Both the position numbers and the translations under genes were made by a program. A DNA stretch of 61,640 bases, taken from assembly GCA_009692205.1 (NCBI GenBank), contig SHZR01000016.1:1-61640 (forward strand), given 5' to 3'. The DNA comes from Gemmatimonadota bacterium (GTDB lineage Bacteria; Gemmatimonadota; Gemmatimonadetes; Longimicrobiales; Gaopeijiaceae). Shown here piece by piece: positions 26,045 through 33,111 of this stretch (positions are counted from its first letter, which is position 1; each line of letters begins with the position of its first letter). The notes under the pieces were generated by a model. It saw only the letters and a list, made by a program, of their open reading frames with translations, made no database searches and was not told where the DNA came from.

Positions 26045-26155
26045 GGGACGCGCCGTACACTCCCCTCACTCACGGCGCGACCCACGCTGCGCGTGGGTGC
26101 CCCCTCCAGATGCTTCGCATCTGAGCGTTCGTTCGGGGAGTGTACGGCGCGTCCC
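26045..26155. repeat. Large cruciform: perfect 21-bp inverted repeat with two inner hairpins
   Basis: The arm GGGACGCGCCGTACACTCCCC (written in two parts: GGGACGCGCCG, TACACTCCCC; 26045-26065) is perfectly inverted at 26135-26155. Inside lie two perfect hairpins: ACCCACGC-TGC-GCGTGGGT (26080-26098) and CAGATGC-TTC-GCATCTG (26107-26123). The DNA or its RNA can fold as a three-way junction on either strand. It lies 17 nt after the propeller gene stop. It could act as a terminator or be a mobile or REP-like palindrome. Confidence 0.8.
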
Positions 26156-26495
26156 CACATAGACCGGTTTCTCTGGGGGCGCGTACCAACGGCGGCTCGT
26201 CGGCGGAGGTGAGGCAGCTCCTCGCGGACGGGCCTTCCCGGGACAAAGCGCCTGGGTTGCTGCCTTCAGCGAGATCACGGATGAGTTCGACGGCGCCGCG
26301 TTCGGCTCCTTGGTTCTCACGTTCGCGGGAGGTGTGTCGCTAGAGTCACGCACCCAGCCGCCAGAGTCGAGTGTTCACGACGCTGCGCGCGGCCTCGAGC
26401 TTCGGAGATCCATAGCGCGTGCGCGCGGCGGTCCGTGCGCGGGCGGAGGAGATCGCGCTCCGGGGCGGCACACCATCATACGGGGATCGTCTCGG
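26156..26495. other. Intergenic stretch without recognisable content
   Basis: Between the cruciform and the stop of the BLUF gene no frame reads like a known protein, and no tRNA, promoter pair or terminator stood out. Short open frames exist on both strands but show no conserved pattern. Confidence 0.4.
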
Positions 26496-26915
26496 TCAGC
26501 CCGCGAGCGTCGTGATCAGCTCCTCGAGCAGCGCCAAAGCCCTCTCGGTCGACAGCGTCGACGGGTCCAACTCGGCACGCTCCGAGTAGCGGAGCAACGT
26601 GCTCGGGTTCACTTGGTTGAGGTCGATCCGTCCCATGCGCCAGCTGGAGAAGCGTCGCTCGCCGATTTCAGCGTAGCCGAGCAACAGCACGTCCGTGTGA
26701 CGGGGGTCCCGCACGATCTTGTTGTAGAGTCGATTGACTTCGTCGCGTGAGCCTTCGAGCACCTGCAGGAAACTGTTGCCGGCCTCGTGGGCGCACAGGA
26801 CCCCGGTGATTCCCCGGGACTGGTTGTAGCCACGCGACTGCTGGAGGACCGTATCCAGCATCTTTGCCGTGATCGGTTCCGCGGCCCGACTCGCGTAGAT
26901 CAGCCTGACGAGCAT
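26496..26915 (-). CDS. BLUF-domain blue-light photoreceptor
   Basis: Protein of 139 aa consisting of one BLUF domain (blue-light sensing using FAD) and a short C-terminal helical tail. The photochemical residues are present: Tyr7 in RLIYAS, Asn31 in YNQSRGITGVL and Gln51 in FLQVLEG; RDPRHTDVLLLGYAEIGERRF and SSWRMG are typical. With no effector domain it would signal through protein contacts. It starts 1 nt from the folE stop on the same strand and is the last gene of the operon beginning at 28031. Light absorption itself is well known for the family; the partner is not. Confidence 0.88.
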   Translation of the reverse strand: MLVRLIYASRAAEPITAKMLDTVLQQSRGYNQSRGITGVLCAHEAGNSFLQVLEGSRDEVNRLYNKIVRDPRHTDVLLLGYAEIGERRFSSWRMGRIDLNQVNPSTLLRYSERAELDPSTLSTERALALLEELITTLAG

Positions 26916-26916
26916 A

Positions 26917-27615
26917 TCAGCGCCCTCCCTTCTGGCTGGCGAGCAGAGCGAGGAACTCCCTCCGCAGGCTGGCGTCCCTGAGGAACGATCCTCGCATCAC
27001 GCTGTTGGTCATCTTGGAGTCCATGTCTTTGACGCCGCGCCAATGCATGCAGTAGTGATCGGCCTCCATCACGATGGCGAGCCCATCCGGCCGCATCTTC
27101 TCTTGCAGGAGTTCGGCGAGCTGAGTGATAGCCTCTTCCTGGATCTGGGGGCGGGTCATGATCCATTCGACCAGCCGCGCGTAGTTCGAGAGTCCAATCA
27201 GCGCCGAGCTCTCGTTGGGCATGACGCCGACCCAGACGCGTCCGATGATCGGGCAGAGGTGGTGAGAGCACGCGCTGCGCACGGTGACCGGGCCAACGAT
27301 CATGAGCTCGTTGAGCCCGGACACGTTGGGGAATTCGGTCACCCCCGGAGCGGCCGCATATCGCCCCGCGAATACCTCGCGAACGAACATCTTGGCCACT
27401 CGGCCGGCGGTGTCCTGCGTGTTGTGGTCGTTCTCGATGTCGATGACGAGGGAGCGCAGGGCCTCGCGGAGGTGTGTTGCGACCTCGGCCTGGATGAGGT
27501 CCAGTTCACCCGGCTCGACGTAGGCGCTGATGTTGTCGTTCGCGTAGAACCGCTCACCTGCGGCCTGTAGCCGAGCGCGCACGAGCTCCGACGCTCGGTC
27601 GGCGGTCGGGTCCAT
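26917..27615 (-). CDS. folE: GTP cyclohydrolase I
   Basis: Converts GTP to 7,8-dihydroneopterin triphosphate, the first step toward folate and pterins and, through QueD and QueE, queuosine. It has 232 aa, with zinc ligands Cys116 and His119 in SACSHHLCPIIGRVWVG and Cys189 in EADHYCMHWRGV; GLSNYARLVEWIMTRPQIQE is canonical. The N-terminal 40 residues are longer than usual. The gene is third in an operon (two small membrane proteins upstream, BLUF downstream) under the repeat-containing promoter at 28060. In light-responsive bacteria a folE copy is often induced together with photolyases, whose antenna is a pterin or folate. Confidence 0.95.
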   Translation of the reverse strand: MDPTADRASELVRARLQAAGERFYANDNISAYVEPGELDLIQAEVATHLREALRSLVIDIENDHNTQDTAGRVAKMFVREVFAGRYAAAPGVTEFPNVSGLNELMIVGPVTVRSACSHHLCPIIGRVWVGVMPNESSALIGLSNYARLVEWIMTRPQIQEEAITQLAELLQEKMRPDGLAIVMEADHYCMHWRGVKDMDSKMTNSVMRGSFLRDASLRREFLALLASQKGGR

Positions 27616-27634
27616 GCCCGTCGTCCTCTAGCGG

Positions 27635-27817
27635 CTAGCGGCGCTCGTCGCGCGTCGCGAGCGGCCGGCGTACGACGTCGTGCGCGGGCTTGGCCTTCGC
27701 TCCGGCGGGCTCTGCCCGCTCGGAGGCCACGAAGCTCTGGAGCAGGACGGTGTAGGCACCGGCCACGGCTATGAACGTCACCACGCAGCCGAAGGCGAGC
27801 AGGTTTCCGTTATCCAC
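27635..27817 (-). CDS. Tiny single-span membrane protein
   Basis: Protein of 60 aa from a GTG start: DNGNLLAFGCVVTFIAVAGAY is one membrane helix near the N-terminus, followed by a charged cytoplasm-like tail (ASERAEPAGAKAKPAHDVV). It overlaps the upstream small gene by 8 nt and ends 19 nt before folE, so cotranslation is likely. Not recognised; shaped like a small accessory subunit. Confidence 0.6.
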   Translation of the reverse strand: MDNGNLLAFGCVVTFIAVAGAYTVLLQSFVASERAEPAGAKAKPAHDVVRRPLATRDERR

Positions 27818-28031
27818 GGGGCCCGCCGATCAGAAGCGTTCCGGCGGAGAGGATGGATGGCACCCAGATGCCGACGAAGATCCCCTGTTCCTGGTTGCCT
27901 GAGAAGAACAGGTAGACCGAGGCTACGAACGAGAGACCGGCGGCCAGGAAGATCAGGCCACGGCCGATGTCGATGGGGAAGGCGCGGGTGCCGGGGATGC
28001 CGCGGGGCTGGGCCGGGCGGTCGACTTGCAT
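27810..28031 (-). CDS. Small two-span membrane protein, first gene of the folE-BLUF operon
   Basis: Protein of 73 aa with two hydrophobic stretches (GRGLIFLAAGLSFVASVYLFF and GIFVGIWVPSILSAGTLLI). ATG 28031 has an AAGGA ribosome site nine nt upstream (GAAGGATCCTCTTCC) and lies about 26 nt after the predicted transcription start. It is the promoter-proximal gene and overlaps the next. Function unknown. Confidence 0.65.
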   Translation of the reverse strand: MQVDRPAQPRGIPGTRAFPIDIGRGLIFLAAGLSFVASVYLFFSGNQEQGIFVGIWVPSILSAGTLLIGGPRG

Positions 28032-28059
28032 GGAAGAGGATCCTTCGGAAAAGGTGAAG

Positions 28060-28092
28060 GGTAAGTATAACCTGTGTACATCTAATGTCAAA
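28060..28092 (-). promoter_or_regulatory. Promoter made of three 11-bp direct repeats (CarH/LitR-like operator)
   Basis: On the minus strand the sequence is TTTGACATTAG, ATGTACACAGG, TTATACTTACC: three tandem 11-bp units, each containing a variant of TnTACA (TTGACA, TGTACA, TATACT). The first unit holds a perfect -35 (TTGACA) and the third a -10 (TATACT), 16 bp apart. CarH, the B12-dependent photoreceptor of the MerR family, is known to bind 11-bp direct repeats of the type TnTACA that overlap the -35 box. The regulator itself is not in the window. Downstream lies the operon 28031-26496. Confidence 0.6.
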
Positions 28093-28319
28093 CTAAAAGA
28101 TGAACAAATCTTCGTCTTCGCCGCTTCTCGATGCGCTCCGGGCTCAGTTCGCTGGCGAAGTAGGCTTCATCGTATTGCTTCATGGATCGCCCGACGGTCG
28201 CGCCACCCCGTCTTTCTCGCACGTCGTTTGCGACCGAGCGGTCTGCTCGCGAATAGCCGGTCGGGCATCCATCTTGCCCACCGGTATCGCCCTTACGTCG
28301 AACCCTCGGAAGCACCGCC

Positions 28320-29204
28320 ATGAACAATCTCCAGAGAATCGCCTCCGCCCTCGCCCTCACCACCGTGGTTGCCTCCCCCGCGATGGCCCAAACCATCGAT
28401 GCGGGCCGCGGGCCGGTCCCGCTCACCGTACCCATGGGCTACGACACCGACGTCCCAATTCCGCTCATCGTTTCGCTGCACGGCTACAGCGGCAGCGGTG
28501 AGGGTCACGACCGCCGCTGGGGCATCAGCGCGCTGGCGGATCGATACAACTTCCTCACGATCGCGCCCGATGGCACGAGAGAGGCTGAAGGCGACCGCAA
28601 TCCCTATTGGAACGCGTCCAGCGCCTGCTGCAATTTCGCGGGGACGGACATCGACGACTCCGCCTATCTGCGGCGCATCATCGACCAGATCAGGGCGAGC
28701 TACAACGTGGACGCGAGTCGTATCTACGTCATCGGCCACTCCAACGGCGGCTTCATGAGCTACCGCATGGGCTATGAGCACTCGGATGTGGTCGCGGCGA
28801 TCGTCAGCCTCGCCGGCGCGAATCACCTCGAGCAGCGGGAGCCTCCACCCAATCCCGTTCACGTCCTGCAGATCCACGGTACCGATGACACCACCATCGC
28901 GTACCGCGGCGGGGAGATCCAAGGCAACCGATACCCGGGGGCCTTCGCTAGCGTGAGCCGCTGGGCCCAGTACAACGGTTGTGACACGTCGGTGGCCAGC
29001 CGCGAGATGCGTGACTTGGATGCTTCGCTGCCCGGCCATGAGACGGGGGTGATGAAGATCAACGCCGGGTGCAGAGACGGCGGCTCCGCGGAGCTCTGGA
29101 CGATCTCCGACGGCGCCCACTCGCCCGTGTACTCCGACACCTGGGGTGAGCAGATCGTGGAGTGGCTCCTGGCGCATCCGAAGCCGGCGCACCTGCTCGA
29201 CTGA
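28320..29204 (+). CDS. Exported polyhydroxybutyrate depolymerase/feruloyl esterase-like protein (LpqC family)
   Basis: Secreted alpha/beta hydrolase of 294 aa. The signal peptide is IASALALTTVVASPAMAQ. The oxyanion loop is in LIVSLHGYSGSGE, the nucleophile in VIGHSNGGFMSYRM, the acid in LQIHGTDDTTI and the His in SDGAHSPVY. CCNFAGTDIDDSAYLRRIIDQI is characteristic of the LpqC/esterase-PHB depolymerase group, which acts on polyesters or feruloylated glycans. Its promoter would lie near the repeat promoter of the divergent operon (227 nt away), so shared control is possible but unproven. Confidence 0.85.
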   Translation: MNNLQRIASALALTTVVASPAMAQTIDAGRGPVPLTVPMGYDTDVPIPLIVSLHGYSGSGEGHDRRWGISALADRYNFLTIAPDGTREAEGDRNPYWNASSACCNFAGTDIDDSAYLRRIIDQIRASYNVDASRIYVIGHSNGGFMSYRMGYEHSDVVAAIVSLAGANHLEQREPPPNPVHVLQIHGTDDTTIAYRGGEIQGNRYPGAFASVSRWAQYNGCDTSVASREMRDLDASLPGHETGVMKINAGCRDGGSAELWTISDGAHSPVYSDTWGEQIVEWLLAHPKPAHLLD

Positions 29205-29313
29205 AGCGCGTCGCCCGCTGAATCCTTAGTCCGGCGTCCGCTCGTTGGACATCGAGCCCAACCCGCCGCCTGCGAGTCAGGAACTCGAGGAGACGCTCAG
29301 GGAAGTACGAAAA

Positions 29314-29866
29314 TCAAATCGCCCCGAACAACTCCGCAAGCGCGATCGCGAATCCGCTCAGGACGTCCTCCCCGTTCAGCGTGTCTGTCTCCCGCAGCAG
29401 ACGCGCTGTCCCGTCGGCCCGGAATACGGTCACCGTGCGAGCGCGCGGGTCGACGATCCAGACGAGACGCGCGCCGCCGGCCAGATAGTCCAGCGTCTTC
29501 TCCTGGATGCCGCTGAACGTATCGGACGGCGACAGGATCTCGACCGCAGCGTCGGGGGCGCCGGATCCAGCCGCCGGGCTGCCCCTTGCTGGAGCGCGGA
29601 ACGACCACCACCGCCAGGTCCGGCCCACGGAGAGTGGGTGGGTCCTCCGCCAGGATGTAGCCCGACTCCGCGGTGACCCTCGCGCCGTGCTCGTGCGCCC
29701 AGTTGCCTAGAAGGCGGCCGAGCTCGATTTGCATCGCGCCGTGTGGGTCGCCCGGCCGCGGTTCGCGGACCATGACGCCCCGCACCAGATCGGTGACGTA
29801 GCGCTCGTCGGTGTCGGTGTGGGCCGCGTACTACTCGAGGGTCATGAGATCCGCGGTGGTTGTCAT
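29314..29866 (-). pseudogene. Uma2 family nuclease-like gene, broken twice
   Basis: Start ATG 29866 has a consensus AGGAGG. The protein begins MTTTADLMTLE, meets TAG at 29833-29831 where GAG would be natural, and continues DERYVTDLVRGVMVREPRPG and RVTAESGYILAEDPPTLRGPD. Near 29580 the frame shifts and resumes as GAPDAAVEILSPSDTFSG, LDYLAGGARLVWIVDPRART and ends GFAIALAELFGAI. The PD-(D/E)XK-like blocks of Uma2 (COG4636) are therefore split between two frames. One nonsense change and one frameshift make it non-functional. Confidence 0.8.
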
Positions 29867-29903
29867 CGATTCAACCTCCTGCGGTGCGGCCGTCGTAAAG
29901 AAT

Positions 29904-30569
29904 CTACTCGGCGTTCCCGAGCCCCGGCCATGTTCCGATGGGCTGCGTGGCGGTGCCGCCGCCGTACACCTCGAGGAAGCGCTCGAGGATCCGGTAGGTG
30001 AGTCCCCAGACGTGCTCGCCGATCACGTGGAACGAAGGGAAGCTCTGCGGCCCGCCGGGCAGCGGGATCTCGACCTCGGAGCGCGTGGCGGGGGCGCGCA
30101 GATCGGCCACGCTCACCCAGCAGACCCGTTCGACCTCTCTGCTCGCCACGCGGGCCTCGATGTGGGCGGGCACGCCGAACACGAACGGTGAGATGGTCAG
30201 CTTGGGCAGCCGCGGGCTCGAGGGCGCGACGTCCTCGATGCGGCCGAGCGGCCTTCCGTCGCGCTGGAGATCGACCCCGGTCTCTTCGAGCGTCTCGCGC
30301 TTGGCGGTGACCAGGAGATCTGGGTCCGACTCGTCGCGGCGGCCACCCGGGAGCGCCATGTGTCCCGACCACGGGTCGCGCTCCGACGTCGCGCGCTTGA
30401 TGAGCAACAGCTCGAGCGGATCCTTCGCGCGGAGCACCAACGCCACGGCGGCCTGCACGTAGCCGCCCCCGAGGACGAGAGGGTCGTTCCCGTCGCCCGC
30501 GTACGAGGCGAGCGCCTCGGAGAGGACCCAGAAGCGCGGGTCGGTCTCGAGCGGGCCCCCGGGCGTCAC
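29904..30569 (-). CDS. NUDIX hydrolase (CoA pyrophosphatase-like)
   Basis: Protein of 221 aa that should hydrolyse a nucleoside diphosphate linked to another group. The Nudix box is GGRRDESDPDLLVTAKRETL followed by EETGV, with the catalytic glutamates present. LLLIKRATSERDPWSGHMALPGG resembles NudL-type CoA pyrophosphatases, and PSFHVIGEHVWGLTYRIL also fits them. The GTG start overlaps the queE stop, so it is coupled to queE. Confidence 0.87.
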   Translation of the reverse strand: MTPGGPLETDPRFWVLSEALASYAGDGNDPLVLGGGYVQAAVALVLRAKDPLELLLIKRATSERDPWSGHMALPGGRRDESDPDLLVTAKRETLEETGVDLQRDGRPLGRIEDVAPSSPRLPKLTISPFVFGVPAHIEARVASREVERVCWVSVADLRAPATRSEVEIPLPGGPQSFPSFHVIGEHVWGLTYRILERFLEVYGGGTATQPIGTWPGLGNAE

Positions 30570-31240
30570 ACGCCCTTCCGCTCGGCTCCCCAGATGAGCT
30601 TGTGCAGCTGCACCTGGAAGCGGACCGGGAGCGCGTCCTCGAGGATCCACGCCGCGAGATGCTCCAAGTCGATCGCGTCCCAGACGGGGGAGACGAGGAG
30701 CGCGCGGAGCGTTCCCTCCTCGACGCGCCGATCGAGCCCGCGCCCGCGAATCGTGTCGCGCATCCAGTCGTAGTCGGCGCGGTCCCTGACCACGAATTTG
30801 ATCTCGTCCCGACCGGTGAGGTGCTCGAGGTTCTCCCAGCGGTTCCGGTGGCTCTCGCCGGAGCCCGGACACTTGAGGTCCATGATCTTGTGCACGCGCT
30901 CGTCGAGCGGTGCGACATCGATGGCGCCGGAGGTCTCGACCAGGACGGTGTAGCCCGCGGCGAGCAGGCGGCCTGCCAGCTCGTACGATGCGGGTTGGGA
31001 GAGTGGCTCGCCGCCCGTGATCTCGACCACCTTGGCAGGGAACCCCCCCACTCTGGCCATGACGTCGTCGAGCGTCATGCGCTCGCCGCCTTGGAACGCG
31101 TAGGCGGTGTCGCACCACACGCAGCGAAGCGGACAGCCCGTCAGCCGCACGAAGGTGCACGGAGCGCCGACCCAGGTGGACTCGCCCTGGATCGAGTGGA
31201 AGATCTCGGTGATGCGCAGGGTGCGATCCGACGTCGTCAT
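30566..31240 (-). CDS. queE: 7-carboxy-7-deazaguanine synthase
   Basis: Radical SAM enzyme of 224 aa that ring-contracts 6-carboxytetrahydropterin to 7-carboxy-7-deazaguanine in queuosine/preQ0 synthesis. The 4Fe-4S ligands are C36-PLR-C40-VW-C43; EIFHSIQGESTWVGAPCTFVR is the conserved N-terminus, EITGGEPLSQ the SAM contact, and DLKCPGSGESHRNRWENLEHL is typical. It is the central gene of a three-gene minus-strand operon. folE is 3 kb away on the same strand and queG is at 34283, but queD, queC and tgt are not in the window. Confidence 0.93.
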   Translation of the reverse strand: MTTSDRTLRITEIFHSIQGESTWVGAPCTFVRLTGCPLRCVWCDTAYAFQGGERMTLDDVMARVGGFPAKVVEITGGEPLSQPASYELAGRLLAAGYTVLVETSGAIDVAPLDERVHKIMDLKCPGSGESHRNRWENLEHLTGRDEIKFVVRDRADYDWMRDTIRGRGLDRRVEEGTLRALLVSPVWDAIDLEHLAAWILEDALPVRFQVQLHKLIWGAERKGV

Positions 31241-31668
31241 GGGCCCGCCGCGCGCCCGATCGCGTCGACGAGGAGCGTCTGGACCTCGAGCAGCGTCAAC
31301 TCGCCGAGGCGACGGAGAGCCTCTTCGTGGCTGGCGCACTCGACGAGGGTCGGCGTCTCGACGTGCCCGACGATCCCGACCCCGGTCTGCGCCCAGCGGG
31401 GGAAGACCAGATAACCGGCGTGCGGGGCGCGGAGATTCGCGGTCCTCTCCACCTCGAGGGAAACCGAATACGGATGCCCGTCCGGCCCTCCGTACGCGGG
31501 GGGCCGGTCGTGCACCTCGAAGTACCCGCCGAGCGTGGAATCGTCGGCGCGCGCCGAGTCGGCGGGGGGGTGGTCGTGGTCGGACGTCGGAAGCAAGCCG
31601 AGGGGCCGGCGGAGGGTTCGTTCGCGGGAAACAGAAGAAGCTAAAGGAGACGCCCGCCTCGGGGCCAT
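31237..31668 (-). CDS. Hypothetical protein coupled to queE
   Basis: Up to 143 aa, not recognised. The folded part seems to begin near STLGGYFEVHDRPPAYGGPDG and continues YSVSLEVERTANLRAPHAGY, VFPRWAQTGVGIVGHVETPTLV and EEALRRLGELTLLEVQTLLVDAI. The first 25 residues are basic and low in complexity, so a TTG at 31596 may be the true start. The stop overlaps the queE ATG by 4 nt, indicating coupling. It is not QueD: no HxH zinc motif is present. Confidence 0.6.
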   Translation of the reverse strand: MAPRRASPLASSVSRERTLRRPLGLLPTSDHDHPPADSARADDSTLGGYFEVHDRPPAYGGPDGHPYSVSLEVERTANLRAPHAGYLVFPRWAQTGVGIVGHVETPTLVECASHEEALRRLGELTLLEVQTLLVDAIGRAAGP

Positions 31669-31744
31669 CGCCCGCTCGGTTGTGACCCCTTCGGTGCGCC
31701 TCTAGACTAGGCTCCGCTACGGATGACCCCGAGGGAGCCGACCC

Positions 31745-32782
31745 ATGCCCAAGACGATGCGCGCGGCGGTCTTCTCCGAGTTCGGGGGCCCCGAGGTCGT
31801 CGAAGTCCGCAAGGTGCCGATGCCCGAGCCGGGCGCCGGCCAGGTGCGCGTGAAGGTCGAGGCCGCGTCGATGAACCACCTCGATCTGTGGGTACGCCGC
31901 GGGCTTCCGATCGAGACGCCGATGCCGCACATCGGCGGGGCGGACATCGCGGGCATCGTCGACGCGGTGGGTCCCGGCGCCGAGTGGATGACCGTGGGCA
32001 CGCGGGTCGTCGTCGACCCTTCGCTTGGATACGGTTGGTACGAGGGACAGGACCAAGGCGAGTCGTTTCCCGCGCCTCCGCTGCGGCTGATCGGCGAGCA
32101 CACGCAGGGCGGGTTCGCGGAGTACGCGGTGGTTCCGGTCGTCAACGTCCTGGAGATCCCGAAGGACTTCGGCTTCAAGGAGGCGGCGGCGGCCGGCCTC
32201 GTCTTCGTGACCGCGTGGAGAGCCTTGATCACCAGGGGCGGGCTCCGGCCCGGCGAGCGCGTGCTGATTACCGGCGCGTCCGGAGGCGTGGGCACCGCCG
32301 CCGTGCAGATTGCGGCGCGCGCGGGCGCCAAAGTCTTCGCGGTGACGTCTGGTCCGCGGAAGGTCGGGCTGGCCCAGGGGCTCGGCGCCCATGTCGTGTA
32401 CGACCGGCTGGCCGGGGACTTCTCGCGCGAGGTGTGGCGGGACACCGCCAAGCGAGGAGTCGGCCTGATCTTCGACACGGTCGGCGAGACCGTGTGGCCG
32501 CACTGTCTGCGCGCGCTGTCACCGGGTGGGCGACTCGTCACGTCGGGCGCCACGACGGGCTCCCACGGAGTCACCGAGATTCGCCTCGTCTTCTGGAAGC
32601 AGCTCTCCATCCTCGGGAGCACCATGGGAACGCCCGCGGAGTACCGGCAGGTCATGCGCCTCGTCTTCGCCGGCAGCTTGAAGCCCGTCATTCATGAGGT
32701 GCTGCCCCTCGCCGATACGCGCCGCGCCCACGAGATCCTCGAGAGCGGCCAGACCTTCGGGAAGCTGGTGATCACCCCTTGA
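31745..32782 (+). CDS. Zinc-type alcohol dehydrogenase/quinone oxidoreductase family protein
   Basis: Medium-chain dehydrogenase/reductase of 345 aa. The GroES-like N-terminal half includes AASMNHLDLWVRRG and PHIGGADIAGIV, and the Rossmann half includes VLITGASGGVGTAAVQIA. It lacks the Cys/His set of classical zinc alcohol dehydrogenases at the first motif (Asn-His-Leu-Asp instead of Cys-His-Thr-Asp), so it is closer to NADPH:quinone reductases. The stop overlaps the TTG start of the next gene. Confidence 0.85.
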   Translation: MPKTMRAAVFSEFGGPEVVEVRKVPMPEPGAGQVRVKVEAASMNHLDLWVRRGLPIETPMPHIGGADIAGIVDAVGPGAEWMTVGTRVVVDPSLGYGWYEGQDQGESFPAPPLRLIGEHTQGGFAEYAVVPVVNVLEIPKDFGFKEAAAAGLVFVTAWRALITRGGLRPGERVLITGASGGVGTAAVQIAARAGAKVFAVTSGPRKVGLAQGLGAHVVYDRLAGDFSREVWRDTAKRGVGLIFDTVGETVWPHCLRALSPGGRLVTSGATTGSHGVTEIRLVFWKQLSILGSTMGTPAEYRQVMRLVFAGSLKPVIHEVLPLADTRRAHEILESGQTFGKLVITP

Positions 32783-33099
32783 GCCTGCGAGACGCACAGG
32801 GGCAGGTCGATGCCTGGATTTCGCAGTTCGAGGAGGGCTACTGGCCGCCGCTGTCCAACCTCGCGCGCCTCACCGAAGAGGTCGGCGAGCTCGCGCGTGA
32901 GATGAACCACCGCTTCGGCCACAAGCCCAAGAGGGCCGACGAGCCCGAGCAGGACTTGGCGATCGAGTTGGCCGACGTGCTGTTCGTCCTCCTGGTGATC
33001 GCGAACGAGCAGAAGATCGACCTGGAGGAGGCGCTCGCGCGCGTCCTGGAGAAGTACCGCACCCGCGACGCGGAGCGCTGGACACCGGCGCGGCCGTAG
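32779..33099 (+). CDS. MazG-like nucleotide pyrophosphohydrolase
   Basis: All-helical house-cleaning pyrophosphatase of 106 aa. LARLTEEVGELAREMNHRFG supplies the EExxE metal ligands, and LAIELADVLFVLLVIANEQKI the second ExxD half. TTG start overlapping the upstream stop. Single MazG domain, similar to YpjD-type proteins. Part of the operon 31745-35461. Confidence 0.85.
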   Translation: MSLRDAQGQVDAWISQFEEGYWPPLSNLARLTEEVGELAREMNHRFGHKPKRADEPEQDLAIELADVLFVLLVIANEQKIDLEEALARVLEKYRTRDAERWTPARP

Positions 33100-33111
33100 G
33101 TCGCGACGAAC

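Noticed and set aside
28092-28186. 31-codon minus-strand frame (MKQYDEAYFASELSPERIEK...) whose stop lies in the -35 box of the repeat promoter
   Set aside because: No ribosome site, no known family, and it runs into a strong promoter; possible but unsupported as a gene.
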